DNA of 64,000 nucleotides from Cohnella abietis. GTDB lineage: Bacteria; Bacillota; Bacilli; Paenibacillales; Paenibacillaceae. The stretch is taken from positions 4,872,001-4,936,000 of the forward strand of contig NZ_AP019400.1 in assembly GCF_004295585.1 (NCBI RefSeq), read 5' to 3'. The stretch's first letter is position 1. Every line of letters begins with the position of its first letter. Positions 25,241 to 35,534 of the stretch are shown piece after piece. Made by a program: the position numbers and the translations under genes. The notes under the pieces were generated by a model. It had not been told where the DNA came from, did no database searches, and worked only from the letters and a program-made list of their open reading frames with translations.

Positions 25241-28200
25241 TTATTTCATTCTAATGCTGCCTTCACCAAGCAGCTTCTCCATAGCAGACACTAGCTCCGG
25301 TGTAGGATTAACCTTGTATTCGTCACTTAAAGCGACATTTCGGCGTTCTCGCTCATAGCGTAGAACGGTTGTAAGCTCGCCTGGATGAGCCTTCAGCAGC
25401 AGCTTAAGGCGGATTAGCGTTGCAGGCTGTTCATGCGGCTCATCTATACGGATATATACCCGCTCTACCTTGGGAGCGCTGGCTGGAGGGTTGGACAAGG
25501 CAGGTGCTGCTGGTGTTTTCCCTGTAGCTACAGGCGCAGAAGAGACGCGATTCGCATAGCTGCCGTTCGAACGTCCTGACTGTCCAATTTTACGCAAGCG
25601 TTCTACTTGATGCTTTAAATCCGTGCCATCTAAAGGAATAATATCATCTGCTAGCAGCTTGTAATCTTCATCACCCTGCTGAACCTTAGCCCTTACGAAA
25701 ACAAGTGAGCCTTTCTTCGCTATAGAAGCCGCTTTGCTCCACACAGTCGGGAATGCCACGAGCTCTGCGCCCATAATACGATCCTCTATTTCTAAAAATG
25801 CCATCGGTTGACCTTTCTTAGTAACAAAAGGCTTAAGCGACACGACCATGCCTGCCGTAAATACGGTTGAAGCATCCGCTGCATCAGCTATATCAATAAG
25901 CCGATCCAGTCTTAAATCATCCATTACCTCGTCATAGGCATCCAGAGGATGACCAGATAAATAAAGCCCCATCAGGTCTCTCTCTAGCTCAAGCATTTGC
26001 GTCTGCGAGTACGGAGGCACAATCGGCAAATCGGCATTCCAGCTAGGTGATTCAGCAAAATCAAACAGCTCGATCTGCAGCTCCTCCCGCTCCTTGCGCC
26101 AAATGGCTGCAGCCGAAATCGTTGGCTCCAAAGCAGCAAGCTGCTGCGCGCGGTGCCCTGGCATTGATTCCATTGCACCTGCTTGCACTAGCGATTCGAT
26201 AACCCGCTTATTGCACACACGTGGATCAATTCGCCTACAGAAATCACTTAAGCTCTCGAAGGGCTTTTCTTGCCTTTCCCGCAGCACACTTTCGATGGCT
26301 TGTGTTCCAACGTTCTTAACCCCTGCCAAGCCGAATCGAATAGAACCCTTGCCATCTTGACCAACTGCATTAATGGGAGTAAAAAGAACCCCGCTCTCGT
26401 TAACGTCCGGCTTCGATACTTCTATTCCCATTCGTCGGCACTCATCTACGTATTCCGCAGTCTTGCGCTGATTCCCTACGACAGCCGTCAGCATAGACGC
26501 CATGAACGCAATGGGGTAATGCGCCTTGAGATAAGCAGTCTGGAATGAAAGCACCGCGTATGCGGCAGCATGCGCCCGACAGAAGCCATAGTCCGCGAAC
26601 CTGACAATTAGATCGTATACGCTATTGGCTTCTATTTCTTCGTACCCTTGCTTCAGGCTTCCTTGGACAAAAAACTTCCGCTGCTCGTCAAGCACTTCCC
26701 TTTTCTTCTTGCTCACCGCACGTCTCAGCAAGTCCGCTTCCCCTAACGTGAATCCTGCCATCGTTGAAGCAATTTGCATAATTTGCTCTTGATAGACGAT
26801 GATACCGTAAGTATCAGACAAGATCGGTTCTAGCTTCGCATGAGGGTATTCAACAGCTACCAAGCCATGCTTAGCTCTAATGAACTGTGGGATAAATTCC
26901 ATTGGACCGGGCCTGTACAAGGCAAGGACGGAAACAATATCCTCGAATGAGGTCGGCTTCATTTCCTTCAATACTCGCCGCATACCCGGCGATTCTAATT
27001 GGAATATGCCAGTCGTTTCACCGCGTCCCATTAACGCATAAGTCGCTTCATCCTCGTAGGAAACATTTCCCCATCGAAACTCACGTCCGGTTTGCTCTCG
27101 AATCGAAGCTAGCGACCTTTCGATAATAGATAAAGTACGCAAGCCAAGAAAGTCCATCTTAAGCAGCCCAACCGCTTCAAGATTTTCCATCGAATATTGC
27201 GTTAAAGGAACCCCGTCGGTTCCTTCCTGCAACGGTACATAATCCGTTAAAGGGTCGGACGAAATAACAACACCAGCAGCATGAGTCGAAGCATGACGCG
27301 GCATTCCTTCTACCCGTTTAGCCATATCGATCAAATCCGCAGCATTAGAGCCGCCTTCAGCTAAAGCTCGGAACTCCGAGCTTTCCCTCATTGCCCGCTC
27401 TATCGACATACCAGGTGCGGCAGGAATAAGCTTAGCTGTCTTATCCACTTCTCCATAGGGCAGGTTGAGCACTCTACCTACATCGCGAACAGCTGCACGG
27501 GCAGCAAGCGTACCAAATGTAATAATCTGAGCGACATGCTCGGCACCGTACTTTTCTACAACATAACGAATGACTTCATCACGACGCTCGTCGCTGAAAT
27601 CAATATCAATATCGGGCATACTGACCCGTTCCGGATTAAGAAAACGTTCAAAAAGTAGCTTGTGCTTAAGAGGATCTACGTCCGTTATTTTCAGCACATA
27701 TGCAACTAAGCTGCCCGCCGAAGATCCCCGTCCAGGTCCCGTTACAATGCCATTCTCATGGGCAAAGCGAATGAAATCCCATACGATGAGAAAATAATCG
27801 TCAAAGCCCATTTCTCCAATAACTCTTAGCTCGTATTGTAGACGTGTCTCAGCGGTTTTACGGAAGCCCTCTTCCTCCCACACCTGCAAGCTACTAAACC
27901 GCTCGTTCAAGCCTCTCTCACACAATTCTTTCAGATGCTGCGCGGCAGTACTAACTGCTGGTAAAGGCGAGAACTCCGGTAATATATGCCGTCCGAACTC
28001 CAGCTCCAAGGTGCAGCTGTCAGCGATTTTCACCGTATTGGCTATCGCTTCAGGGACATGGCGGAACAATGCAGCCATATCCTCGCCGCTTTTAAGATAG
28101 AGCTGGTTCGTCGATATTTTGAATCTATCAGGATCATCTATCGTTTTTCCCGTTCCAATACATAGGAGAACATCCTGCAAGGAATGGTCATCCTCGCACA

Positions 28201-28825
28201 TGTAGTGGGAGTCATTCGTAGCAGCTAATGGAATACCTGTCTCAGCTGATAGCTTCAGAATGCTTGCCAATATTTTCTTCTGATCCAATATCCCATGATC
28301 CTGAATCTCCAAGTAATAATCCTCGCCGAACAATTCATGGTACCGCAAAGCTGTCGCTTTGGCATCGTCATAACGATCATCCATGAGCTGCTTGGATAAT
28401 TCACTGCTCATGCAGCCGCTCAAGCAAATAAGTCCCTCTGCATGCTCAGTAAGAGCTTCGAAATCAATGCGTGGGCGATAGTAGAACCCTTCCAAATGTC
28501 CGATGGAGGTCAGCTTCATTAGATTGCGATAACCCGTCTCGTTCTTAGCAAGTAATGTGAGATGGTAGGTAGGCTGCTCTTTGCGCGATTGCTTATCGTG
28601 ACGGGAGCCTGCAGTAATATAAGCCTCCATGCCAATAATCGGTTTAATCCCGTGCTCTATGCACGCTTTATAGAAAGGAATGGCGCCATACATGACACCA
28701 TGATCTGTTAAGGCGAGAGACTTCATTCCAAGCTCAGCCGCTTTGGCGGCCATATCCTTGATGCGAGCCGCGCCGTCTAGCAGGCTGTATTCGCTATGAA
28801 CATGTAAATGGACGAAATCGCACAT
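25241..28825 (-). CDS. dnaE: DNA polymerase III alpha subunit DnaE
   Basis: 1194 residues from ATG 28825 (AAGGGA upstream). A much longer open frame extends to 29167 but its N-terminus is antisense to ytrH. Domains: PHP (HLHVHSEYSLLDGAARI, LALTDHGVMYG, KPIIGMEAYI), polymerase palm with GPGRGSSAGSLVAYVL and PDIDIDFSDERRDEV (catalytic Asp residues), GIIVYQEQIMQIA, helix-hairpin-helix region, and a C-terminal OB fold (FTAGMVVSLKPFVTKKGQPM). It is the DnaE-type replicase of Gram-positives, in addition to PolC elsewhere. It is the head of the dnaE-accDA-pyk group and divergent from ytrH. Confidence 0.95.
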   Translation of the reverse strand: MCDFVHLHVHSEYSLLDGAARIKDMAAKAAELGMKSLALTDHGVMYGAIPFYKACIEHGIKPIIGMEAYITAGSRHDKQSRKEQPTYHLTLLAKNETGYRNLMKLTSIGHLEGFYYRPRIDFEALTEHAEGLICLSGCMSSELSKQLMDDRYDDAKATALRYHELFGEDYYLEIQDHGILDQKKILASILKLSAETGIPLAATNDSHYMCEDDHSLQDVLLCIGTGKTIDDPDRFKISTNQLYLKSGEDMAALFRHVPEAIANTVKIADSCTLELEFGRHILPEFSPLPAVSTAAQHLKELCERGLNERFSSLQVWEEEGFRKTAETRLQYELRVIGEMGFDDYFLIVWDFIRFAHENGIVTGPGRGSSAGSLVAYVLKITDVDPLKHKLLFERFLNPERVSMPDIDIDFSDERRDEVIRYVVEKYGAEHVAQIITFGTLAARAAVRDVGRVLNLPYGEVDKTAKLIPAAPGMSIERAMRESSEFRALAEGGSNAADLIDMAKRVEGMPRHASTHAAGVVISSDPLTDYVPLQEGTDGVPLTQYSMENLEAVGLLKMDFLGLRTLSIIERSLASIREQTGREFRWGNVSYEDEATYALMGRGETTGIFQLESPGMRRVLKEMKPTSFEDIVSVLALYRPGPMEFIPQFIRAKHGLVAVEYPHAKLEPILSDTYGIIVYQEQIMQIASTMAGFTLGEADLLRRAVSKKKREVLDEQRKFFVQGSLKQGYEEIEANSVYDLIVRFADYGFCRAHAAAYAVLSFQTAYLKAHYPIAFMASMLTAVVGNQRKTAEYVDECRRMGIEVSKPDVNESGVLFTPINAVGQDGKGSIRFGLAGVKNVGTQAIESVLRERQEKPFESLSDFCRRIDPRVCNKRVIESLVQAGAMESMPGHRAQQLAALEPTISAAAIWRKEREELQIELFDFAESPSWNADLPIVPPYSQTQMLELERDLMGLYLSGHPLDAYDEVMDDLRLDRLIDIADAADASTVFTAGMVVSLKPFVTKKGQPMAFLEIEDRIMGAELVAFPTVWSKAASIAKKGSLVFVRAKVQQGDEDYKLLADDIIPLDGTDLKHQVERLRKIGQSGRSNGSYANRVSSAPVATGKTPAAPALSNPPASAPKVERVYIRIDEPHEQPATLIRLKLLLKAHPGELTTVLRYERERRNVALSDEYKVNPTPELVSAMEKLLGEGSIRMK

Positions 28826-28891
28826 GGTTATCCCTTCTTTTCCGCTAAAACTCTCTTTTATTAATTGTATCATAAGGGAGGAGACCCGTCC

Positions 28892-28899
28892 CATACATA
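28892..28899 (+). promoter_or_regulatory. Possible sigma-E -10 element for ytrH-ytrI
   Basis: CATACATA resembles the sigma-E -10 (CATACA-N-T) about 70 nt upstream of ytrH; ytrHI is a sigma-E operon in B. subtilis. The upstream ATA-rich sequence (GTATCATAA) is not at the best spacing, so this is tentative. Confidence 0.3.
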
Positions 28900-28967
28900 T
28901 AGTAGTGGAACTGACAAACTGGAGGCGCTTGGCGCAGCTCGTTTGATCGCAACTGGAGGGATAAAAA

Positions 28968-29294
28968 ATGGACGACTTCATTACGAAAGCGGCTTTCAGC
29001 TTCTTCATTGCATTCGGCGTCGTGCTCGGCGGTTCGCTTCTTGCAGGCATAGGCTCAGTTTTTCTAATTACCCCACCCAAGGATAGAATGCTGCAAGTCG
29101 CGGATAGCTTAAAAATATGGGCGCTCGTTGCAGCGGTCGGTGGAACAATCGATCCTATTCGAGTCATTGAGTCGCATATGTCGGCAGGTTACTTCTCCCC
29201 AGCTGTGCAGCAAATCGGTTATATCCTGTTTGCTTTCCTCGGTGCTCATATGGGCACAGAGCTCATACAGTGGATGTGCCGCAGCGGGGGGTGA
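28968..29294 (+). CDS. ytrH: Sporulation membrane protein YtrH
   Basis: 108 residues with hydrophobic segments AAFSFFIAFGVVLGGSLLAGIGSVFLI, IWALVAAVGGTIDPI and IGYILFAFLGAHMGTELI, matching the YtrH family. In B. subtilis YtrH and YtrI are mother-cell membrane proteins needed for full sporulation efficiency. GGAGGG is placed correctly before the ATG. It is divergent from dnaE and followed by ytrI after 9 bp, the same layout as Bacillus. Confidence 0.9.
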   Translation: MDDFITKAAFSFFIAFGVVLGGSLLAGIGSVFLITPPKDRMLQVADSLKIWALVAAVGGTIDPIRVIESHMSAGYFSPAVQQIGYILFAFLGAHMGTELIQWMCRSGG

Positions 29295-29303
29295 CAAGCT
29301 ATT

Positions 29304-29798
29304 ATGCGCATGCCTACTTTCCAGAGGTTCCAAAAGTTCATGCAATTAACAGCGTTCTTCGTATGCGGGATGATCGTCGGCAGCGCCATATACAGTGCTC
29401 TAAAAATCAATATTGTTGATGAGGTCATATCGAGAAATTTCAAGCTCCAGGCTCAGTTAGAATCAATTAAGCAGGATCTGGAGAAAGCTCAAGAAGTCCG
29501 CAAGAAAAACGTCATCCGCAGCATCGTTATCATTTTCGAGAAGCCTCAGAATAAACCCGATATCGATATCCTCACTCAAACTGCTTTGAAGAAAGAGCTT
29601 AAAGAGGATCTATCAGTCCTCCTCGGTCGAAGTATATACGATATTAATCTGGACTCACAGTTAGCTAGGAAGCTGCTCGCAAATAAATCTTATGATCAAA
29701 TTGCAAATAAGAAATATATCATCAGTGTAAAAACGATGTTAGTGGTGGATGGCGTTCTTCAAATCTGGGTTGAGGCTACAGAGCACCTCCATAAATAG
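29304..29798 (+). CDS. ytrI: Sporulation membrane protein YtrI
   Basis: 164 residues. A single N-terminal membrane helix (FMQLTAFFVCGMIVGSAIYSAL) is followed by a coiled-coil-like segment (LQAQLESIKQDLEKAQEVRK) and a C-terminal alpha/beta domain. Position after ytrH and before ytpI, plus this architecture, identifies YtrI. Acts with YtrH in the mother-cell membrane during sporulation. Confidence 0.85.
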   Translation: MRMPTFQRFQKFMQLTAFFVCGMIVGSAIYSALKINIVDEVISRNFKLQAQLESIKQDLEKAQEVRKKNVIRSIVIIFEKPQNKPDIDILTQTALKKELKEDLSVLLGRSIYDINLDSQLARKLLANKSYDQIANKKYIISVKTMLVVDGVLQIWVEATEHLHK

Positions 29799-29813
29799 GA
29801 CAATCATAGCCCA

Positions 29814-29847
29814 AAGAGACGAACTCTCACTGAACGGGCGCGTCTCT
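29814..29847 (+). terminator. Weak hairpin after ytrI
   Basis: AGAGACG and CGTCTCT pair across a 19-nt loop; the tail is CTTCG rather than a U-run. It could be a weak terminator before the ytpI promoter (TG-G-TACAAT at 29858-29866). Confidence 0.3.
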
Positions 29848-29906
29848 CTTCGAAATATGGTACAATAAGTGGCGTTACAAACTGTCTAAAGGAGCTGCTT
29901 TTTCTC

Positions 29907-30203
29907 ATGTTAAACACACTACAATGGGTTTTCGGTGCCATTATACTCGTAACCTGCTGCCTATCCGCCTTCAACAGCTTTAGAGCGCGTCGGTCTACTG
30001 AAGTACGATTGCGAGGGCTTTACACTTCTCGAATGAATATTAGCATGGGTCTAATGCTTATTTTCATTGCGTTTTTTCAAATGTTTATGTTCAGCGGTTC
30101 ATCTGTCCGCGTTGTAATAGGAAGCTTATTCTTATTACTTGGCTTGTTTAACTTGTTTGCAGGGATTCGGAACCATTCTCATTTTACACGTCTGCTGCGG
30201 TAG
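29907..30203 (+). CDS. ytpI: YtpI family membrane protein
   Basis: 98 residues with hydrophobic helices LQWVFGAIILVTCCLSAFNSF, ISMGLMLIFIAFFQMFMF and VVIGSLFLLLGLFNLFAGI. This matches YtpI, which is encoded beside ytoI in Bacillus. AAAGGAG precedes the ATG and an extended -10 (TGGTACAAT) lies at 29858-29866. It is convergent with ytoI, only 6 bp apart. Function unknown. Confidence 0.85.
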   Translation: MLNTLQWVFGAIILVTCCLSAFNSFRARRSTEVRLRGLYTSRMNISMGLMLIFIAFFQMFMFSGSSVRVVIGSLFLLLGLFNLFAGIRNHSHFTRLLR

Positions 30204-30209
30204 TAATGG

Positions 30210-31553
30210 TTAAGCTGGGTCGATGGTTTGGGCAGTTAACATCGCTTTCGCGACAACCTCTCCGTCCTGTACGGTTTGCACCTCTACCTTTACATACCTT
30301 CTGCTTGCTTCAATAATAAGAGGCACGATAGAAATTCCTGCATCAATCGGTACTGTGCGCAAAAAATACGTCGTCATATTGTCGAGTACATGCTCTCTTT
30401 TCCGTAAATCCTCGACCGCTCGGCTCGCCGCTTGCTGCATAAGTGAAGTCAGAACGCCCTCGGATATCGTACCCAGCGGTCCAGACATCTGCGGCGTGGC
30501 CAACCCGGTAAAGTACAATCGATTTTCCGAGTCCCTCTGTTCCGTGAACCCACCCCACATTAAGGCATCGAAGGTTTCCCCTAAGTGTGCAGGTCGATTG
30601 GCGAATTGCATCGCCCGAAGCACTTCTCCTCTAGTAATTGCTCCAACCAGCTTGCGCTGTCGATCGACGACAGGCAATAGCTCAATTCCTTCAGATACCA
30701 TCCGATGTGCTGCTGAAGCAACCGGGGTATTCAAGGTTACGGTCATAGGACGACGAGTCATCAGCTTATCTAAAGCTTGTCCAGCGGGAGAACCTATGAC
30801 GTCCTTAGAAGTAATCATCCCCACAACCCGATTCCATTCATCTGTTACAGGAAAACGACTGCTCCCCGTCTCCGCACTTAATTTTAGAAAATCGGCAACA
30901 ACAGCGGACTGCTTCAGTACGCCATTTCGATAAGTAGGCTCAAGCAAATCAGCGATAATCATTATTTTACGTTTAATTAAACGGTCGTACATCGCTCTGT
31001 TAATCATTGAAGCAACGGTAAACGTATCATGACGACAGGTGAGAATAGGAAGCTTACGCTCATCAGCGAGAGCTCGAACCTCCTCACTCGTGCCGAAGCC
31101 GCCCGTGACAAGCACTCCCGCACCTTGTTCTAAAGCGACTTTATGCGCATTTTCGCGGTTACCGACGATCAACAAACTCCCCGCGTCGATATAAGCCATC
31201 ATTTCATCGAGCTCCATTGCGCCAATTACTAGCTTATGGAGTGTTTTCTCAAGCCCCTCTTCTCCACCTAATAAGCTCCCCTGAACGATATCAAGCAGCT
31301 CGGCGAACGTTAATTGCTCCGGGTTACTGCGTCTCTTTTTGTCCACTCTAACAGTCCCGATACGTTCCTTCGTGTTAACCAAACCAAGATGCTCAGCTTC
31401 CTTAAGTGCACGATAAGCAGTCCCATCCGATACGCCACGATCCTTCGCCATCTGCCGAACGGGCAGCTTTGTACCGATAGGAAGCTCGCGAATATATTGA
31501 AGCAATTGTTCATGCTTTGTCGATTCAATTGAGTGATTATCTTTTCCCGGCAT
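30210..31553 (-). CDS. ytoI: YtoI-like regulator: HTH, DRTGG, CBS pair and hotdog domain
   Basis: 447 residues. Order: GntR-like winged HTH (about 20-75, LPVRQMAKDRGVSDGTAYRAL); DRTGG domain (about 85-190, VIGAMELDEMMAYI and GAGVLVTGGFGTSEEVRALA); two CBS motifs (about 205-320, VTDEWNRVVGMITSKDVIG and VVDRQRKLVGAITRGEVLRA); C-terminal thioesterase-like hotdog (about 335-445, HLGETFDALMWGGFTEQR). This is the YtoI architecture. DRTGG and CBS domains bind adenine-nucleotide type ligands, so a cytosolic ligand-sensing transcription factor is likely; targets unknown. Confidence 0.9.
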   Translation of the reverse strand: MPGKDNHSIESTKHEQLLQYIRELPIGTKLPVRQMAKDRGVSDGTAYRALKEAEHLGLVNTKERIGTVRVDKKRRSNPEQLTFAELLDIVQGSLLGGEEGLEKTLHKLVIGAMELDEMMAYIDAGSLLIVGNRENAHKVALEQGAGVLVTGGFGTSEEVRALADERKLPILTCRHDTFTVASMINRAMYDRLIKRKIMIIADLLEPTYRNGVLKQSAVVADFLKLSAETGSSRFPVTDEWNRVVGMITSKDVIGSPAGQALDKLMTRRPMTVTLNTPVASAAHRMVSEGIELLPVVDRQRKLVGAITRGEVLRAMQFANRPAHLGETFDALMWGGFTEQRDSENRLYFTGLATPQMSGPLGTISEGVLTSLMQQAASRAVEDLRKREHVLDNMTTYFLRTVPIDAGISIVPLIIEASRRYVKVEVQTVQDGEVVAKAMLTAQTIDPA

Positions 31554-31875
31554 GCAGCTACCTGCTTCCTCTATATACTTTAGGTAAACTTTATGCGTTG
31601 CTATTGCTCCATTATATCACGAAGAGATCTCGCGCCCGAAAAGTCAGTTGTTAACTATCAAAAATAGTTGAATACTCACATAGTTAGCCAAGTACCCCAC
31701 CCCTTAAAATGGATAATAGTGGGATTATAGTTGTTGCTTCCTCGCGAATTATTAAGCTTGGATGCTGTAGCTCACGGATCACGGAACAGAACAATAATCA
31801 ATGGAGGTGCGAATAAAGTATCATCATTTATTGATAGCGCTTACAGAGATTAAATTTGAAAGAGGAGTGATCGTA
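31554..31875. other. Divergent region between ytoI and the chitinase gene
   Basis: A 322-bp region with no gene. It contains the small palindrome AACTAT-CAAAA-ATAGTT (31654-31670) and a CCCAC/GTGGG pair near 31697-31722. No riboswitch fold was recognised; I looked for a GEMM c-di-GMP aptamer and did not find its conserved core. Confidence 0.5.
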
Positions 31876-34800
31876 TTGACCCATTCGCATATTAAATACT
31901 CAAAAATGGTAGCACTCATACTTAGCTTTATTCTAGCATTCTCTTCTATTGTTGCTGTCTTTTCTGAATCAAAAGCTTCTGCTGCAATTAGTCCCGTTGG
32001 CCCAACTAATCTAAGGGTTACAGATGTAAGTGCTCATACCGTAACTTTGGAGTGGGACCCTATTCCTGGAGTCAATGATTATTGGGTTTGGAATAGTAAT
32101 AATGGTTATGTGACTTGGGCGAGTGGCTCCACTAAAGAAGTAGGCGGTTTAACTGCTGAGACTGAATATTCCTTTTTCATCGGTCAAGATGGTGTTCAAG
32201 CAGCTGTCATTACTCCTGAACAAAAGAGCAACCTAGTCACGTTTACTACTCTTCCAGAGGATCCTGAGGCATACCCAACTCCCCCCTTAACCCCTCCACA
32301 TAATCTTCGTATTGCAGACATAACAGATTCTACCGTTTCATTAAGCTGGGGCTCAAGTCCTGATGCAACTGGTTATGATATCTATGTGAATAATGGCTGG
32401 GCTTCGGGTACTTGGGATAACGCAGCTACTACTTATACCTATACGGCTCCATTTGTAGCGGGTTCAGTATACACCTTTATGGTAGGAGCACAAAGATCGG
32501 TTAATGGACTTACAGATGTATCAAGCAACAGCAACAAAGTATCTATTACTTGGGGACAATTAGCAGCACCTAAAGATTTACAGGTCGTAACAGCTACTAG
32601 AACTTCAGCATCGCTAGGCTGGGCTCCTACGCCAGGTGCAACCAGTTATGATATTTTCATCAATAGTGAAAAGGTCGGTTCAAGTGAATCCAATCACTAT
32701 GTTGCGACAGGCTTGACTGAAGGGCAAAGCTACCTTGTTAAGGTTGTCGCCAATAATAGCGTATGGACATCCCCTTCCAGCAGTGAAATAACAGTTGTTC
32801 CAGGCAGTCAGTACACTATCATCACTTACTATACCTCATGGTCTATTAATGAAACTGGGCGTAATTTCAAGCCATCCGATATCGATGTTTCCCAAATCAC
32901 ACACATTAATTATGCCTTCTCAGATATATGCTGGCGGGGTTATGGCACTGGAGGCGTCCCTTGTCAAAGTTCAAATGTTCCTTTACAAAACAGATACGTC
33001 TTTGATGGCGAGATGATTGTAGGAGATCCTGAGGTAGATTTGAACAACTTTGCTGCTTTGAATCAAATTAGTCAGCAAAACCCTCATTTGAAGCTAATGG
33101 TTTCTGTAGGTGGCTGGTCCTGGTCTAAAAATTTCTCTAATATGGCGGCAACAGAAGAAACGAGACGCGCCTTTACTAATTCGGTAGTTAAATTTCTTCG
33201 TGAGTATGGCTTAGATGGTCTTGATATCGACTGGGAATATCCGGTTGAGGGCGGCGATGCTGGTAACTCTCGAAAACCAGAGGATAAAGAGAACTTCCTG
33301 CTATTAGTTAAAATGATACGTGAAGCACTTGATGCAGCAGGCTCAGAGGACGGCAGTTATTACCTGCTAACGATAGCAGCCGGACAATCCGACGCATTCG
33401 TTAACAATGCGGATTTGCAGCATTCTTCCCAGTATCTCGATTTCATTAATATGATGGCCTATGACTACAGTGGTAGCTGGGAATCCTTAGCTCATCATAA
33501 TGCGCCATTATACTATGACGATAAGCATCCGAAAGATTTTGCACTTAGAAATAATATTGCAGCCGCTATTACGAGCTTTCTAGACGGTGGTGTACCAAGC
33601 TATAAATTAGTAATGGGAATTCCATTCTACGGGAAAGGCTGGAGGGGTTGTCCTGAAGGAGGACAGTATGAAACCTGCGAGGGGGGTGAAGCTCTCCCTG
33701 GACAATTCGGGACATGGGAGAGTCAAATCTTCGATTTCTCGGCTATCGAAAATAACTATTTGAATAAGGATGGTAATGTTCGATATTGGAATGAAGCGTC
33801 TAAGGTGCCTTATTTATATAACAGCACGACTAAAGACTTTATTTCATATGACGATCAACAAACAATTATGTACAAAGCTTCCTATATCAAATCGTTGGAC
33901 CTTGCAGGAGCAATGAGCTGGGAAATAAGCGGCGATCGCAATAGAACCCTTTCAACACAATTGCTTAATGATTTGCCTATAAACGGGGTCAAAAATCCAT
34001 CTGCTATTGCTGCACCGACAAATCTAGCCATTGATACTGCGAGTACGAATTCTATTTTTGTTAAATGGACTGCTTCTAGTCATACAACAGGCTACGATGT
34101 TTTTGTAAATCAGAAGTGGGTTGGATACACGACGGAGAGCCAATTCCTTGTCCCTTCGCTTGCGGCGAGCACAGAATACAAGATTTATGTTGTCGCCGTT
34201 AATAAAGGGGAAAATGATCTCATTACAGGGGTATCCGTTGCTAGTAATGTCATTAAAGCGACAACTGCTACACCACAATCATCATACGTTATAATACCGC
34301 CACCAGCAGATACAACTTTACTCGGTGATCCTGCAGCAACTAAAATAAAAACGACAAGCACAACCAATGGAGACAAAACCAGCGTTTCGCTCTCTACAGC
34401 AGAAGCGATTAAATCTATCGAAGACTCTACCTCAACCAAATTTCAAATTGTTGTAGGCACAAAGCGGAAGAAGCTTGAGACCACTATCTCCAAACAGGTT
34501 ATTCAAGCTATCGCCAAAAAAGGGAAGAACGCTGTCCTTTCAATCGTTACTAACGAAGCTGAGCAGAATATTCCCATCTCAGCGTTAACTCTGGGGAATG
34601 ACATCACAGATATCATCATTACAATCCAAGCTCCGGAGCAAGATGTCACTGATAAAATCAATAACAAAGCCAAGTCAACAGGAGCTAAGTCACTTCTGAG
34701 TCCGCTCGAAGTTAAGATAGTTGCTGTAGATTCAGGTAAGGTTCAGACTGCTATTACTATTTCAGGTGCTAGTTATGTCAGTACCTTATTCAAATTAAAT

Positions 34801-35520
34801 AAGAAGGATATCGATATTGACCGAGCAACTGGCGTTATTTATATCCCAGAAACGAATGAGTACCGACACGTCCCTACCCTTTTCACAATAAATTCCGATG
34901 GAACGGTAACTGCACAATTGAAAGGACATGCAAACGGGATTTATACGATTATTGAAACGAAATTTGACTTCCCGGATGTAATTGCGGAGTGGTACAAAAA
35001 AGATATCACATTAGCGACTTCAAGCTTGATCGTATCAGGCACCAGTGAGCAAGAGTTCGGAGTAAATCAAGAAATCACACGAGCTGAGTTTGTTTCCATC
35101 ATCGTTAAAGCTTTGGGAATCGCTCCTACTGCTGATAGCTCGACATTTAAGGACGTGGGTGGGAAAACGGAGTTCGCAACAGAAGTTGAAGCCGCTGTAA
35201 AGAGTGGTCTAATAAAAGGAAGGTCTAGCGATAAATTTGATCCTGATGGATCAATAACACGGCAAGAGCTAGCAGCTATCCTTGAAAATGTAATGAAGTA
35301 CAACGGAGTAACTAGTCAAGCAGACCCAGCTATTCTGAAGACTTACAAGGATCAAGCTAAAGTTTCCTCATTCGCCAAAGCTGCCTTAGCATTAATGGTT
35401 GATCAACAAATTATCGTTGGGGTTACTCCAACAAAGCTCGATCCATTGTCCAACGTCACTAAGGCACAGGCTATAGTAACCGTTATGAGGATGCTTCGCA
35501 TATTAAATTTGTCCAACTAA
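31876..35520 (+). CDS. Secreted GH18 chitinase with FnIII and SLH domains
   Basis: 1214 residues from a TTG at 31876, chosen because AGAGGAG lies 8 nt upstream and the product then starts with a signal peptide (THSHIKYSKMVALILSFILA ... ESKASAA). Domains: three fibronectin III repeats (PTNLRVTDVSAHTVTLEW; PHNLRIADITDSTVSLSW; PKDLQVVTATRTSASLGW), a GH18 catalytic domain with YYTSW, MVSVGGWSWSKNFS and the DxxDxDxE motif in GLDGLDIDWEYP, a fourth FnIII (PTNLAIDTASTNSIFVKW), a linker domain, and three C-terminal SLH repeats (ITRAEFVSIIVKALGI; ITRQELAAILENVMKY; VTKAQAIVTVMRMLRI). SLH repeats bind pyruvylated cell-wall polymer, so the enzyme is displayed on the surface. Confidence 0.93.
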   Translation: MTHSHIKYSKMVALILSFILAFSSIVAVFSESKASAAISPVGPTNLRVTDVSAHTVTLEWDPIPGVNDYWVWNSNNGYVTWASGSTKEVGGLTAETEYSFFIGQDGVQAAVITPEQKSNLVTFTTLPEDPEAYPTPPLTPPHNLRIADITDSTVSLSWGSSPDATGYDIYVNNGWASGTWDNAATTYTYTAPFVAGSVYTFMVGAQRSVNGLTDVSSNSNKVSITWGQLAAPKDLQVVTATRTSASLGWAPTPGATSYDIFINSEKVGSSESNHYVATGLTEGQSYLVKVVANNSVWTSPSSSEITVVPGSQYTIITYYTSWSINETGRNFKPSDIDVSQITHINYAFSDICWRGYGTGGVPCQSSNVPLQNRYVFDGEMIVGDPEVDLNNFAALNQISQQNPHLKLMVSVGGWSWSKNFSNMAATEETRRAFTNSVVKFLREYGLDGLDIDWEYPVEGGDAGNSRKPEDKENFLLLVKMIREALDAAGSEDGSYYLLTIAAGQSDAFVNNADLQHSSQYLDFINMMAYDYSGSWESLAHHNAPLYYDDKHPKDFALRNNIAAAITSFLDGGVPSYKLVMGIPFYGKGWRGCPEGGQYETCEGGEALPGQFGTWESQIFDFSAIENNYLNKDGNVRYWNEASKVPYLYNSTTKDFISYDDQQTIMYKASYIKSLDLAGAMSWEISGDRNRTLSTQLLNDLPINGVKNPSAIAAPTNLAIDTASTNSIFVKWTASSHTTGYDVFVNQKWVGYTTESQFLVPSLAASTEYKIYVVAVNKGENDLITGVSVASNVIKATTATPQSSYVIIPPPADTTLLGDPAATKIKTTSTTNGDKTSVSLSTAEAIKSIEDSTSTKFQIVVGTKRKKLETTISKQVIQAIAKKGKNAVLSIVTNEAEQNIPISALTLGNDITDIIITIQAPEQDVTDKINNKAKSTGAKSLLSPLEVKIVAVDSGKVQTAITISGASYVSTLFKLNKKDIDIDRATGVIYIPETNEYRHVPTLFTINSDGTVTAQLKGHANGIYTIIETKFDFPDVIAEWYKKDITLATSSLIVSGTSEQEFGVNQEITRAEFVSIIVKALGIAPTADSSTFKDVGGKTEFATEVEAAVKSGLIKGRSSDKFDPDGSITRQELAAILENVMKYNGVTSQADPAILKTYKDQAKVSSFAKAALALMVDQQIIVGVTPTKLDPLSNVTKAQAIVTVMRMLRILNLSN

Positions 35521-35534
35521 TTTAAGTACACAAG

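Noticed and set aside
28826..29167. N-terminal extension of dnaE
   Set aside because: It is antisense to ytrH, lacks a ribosome site, and the conserved start HLHVHSEYSLLDG follows ATG 28825.
31554..31875. c-di-GMP (GEMM) or other riboswitch upstream of the chitinase gene
   Set aside because: Only short inverted repeats are present; the conserved aptamer core was not found.
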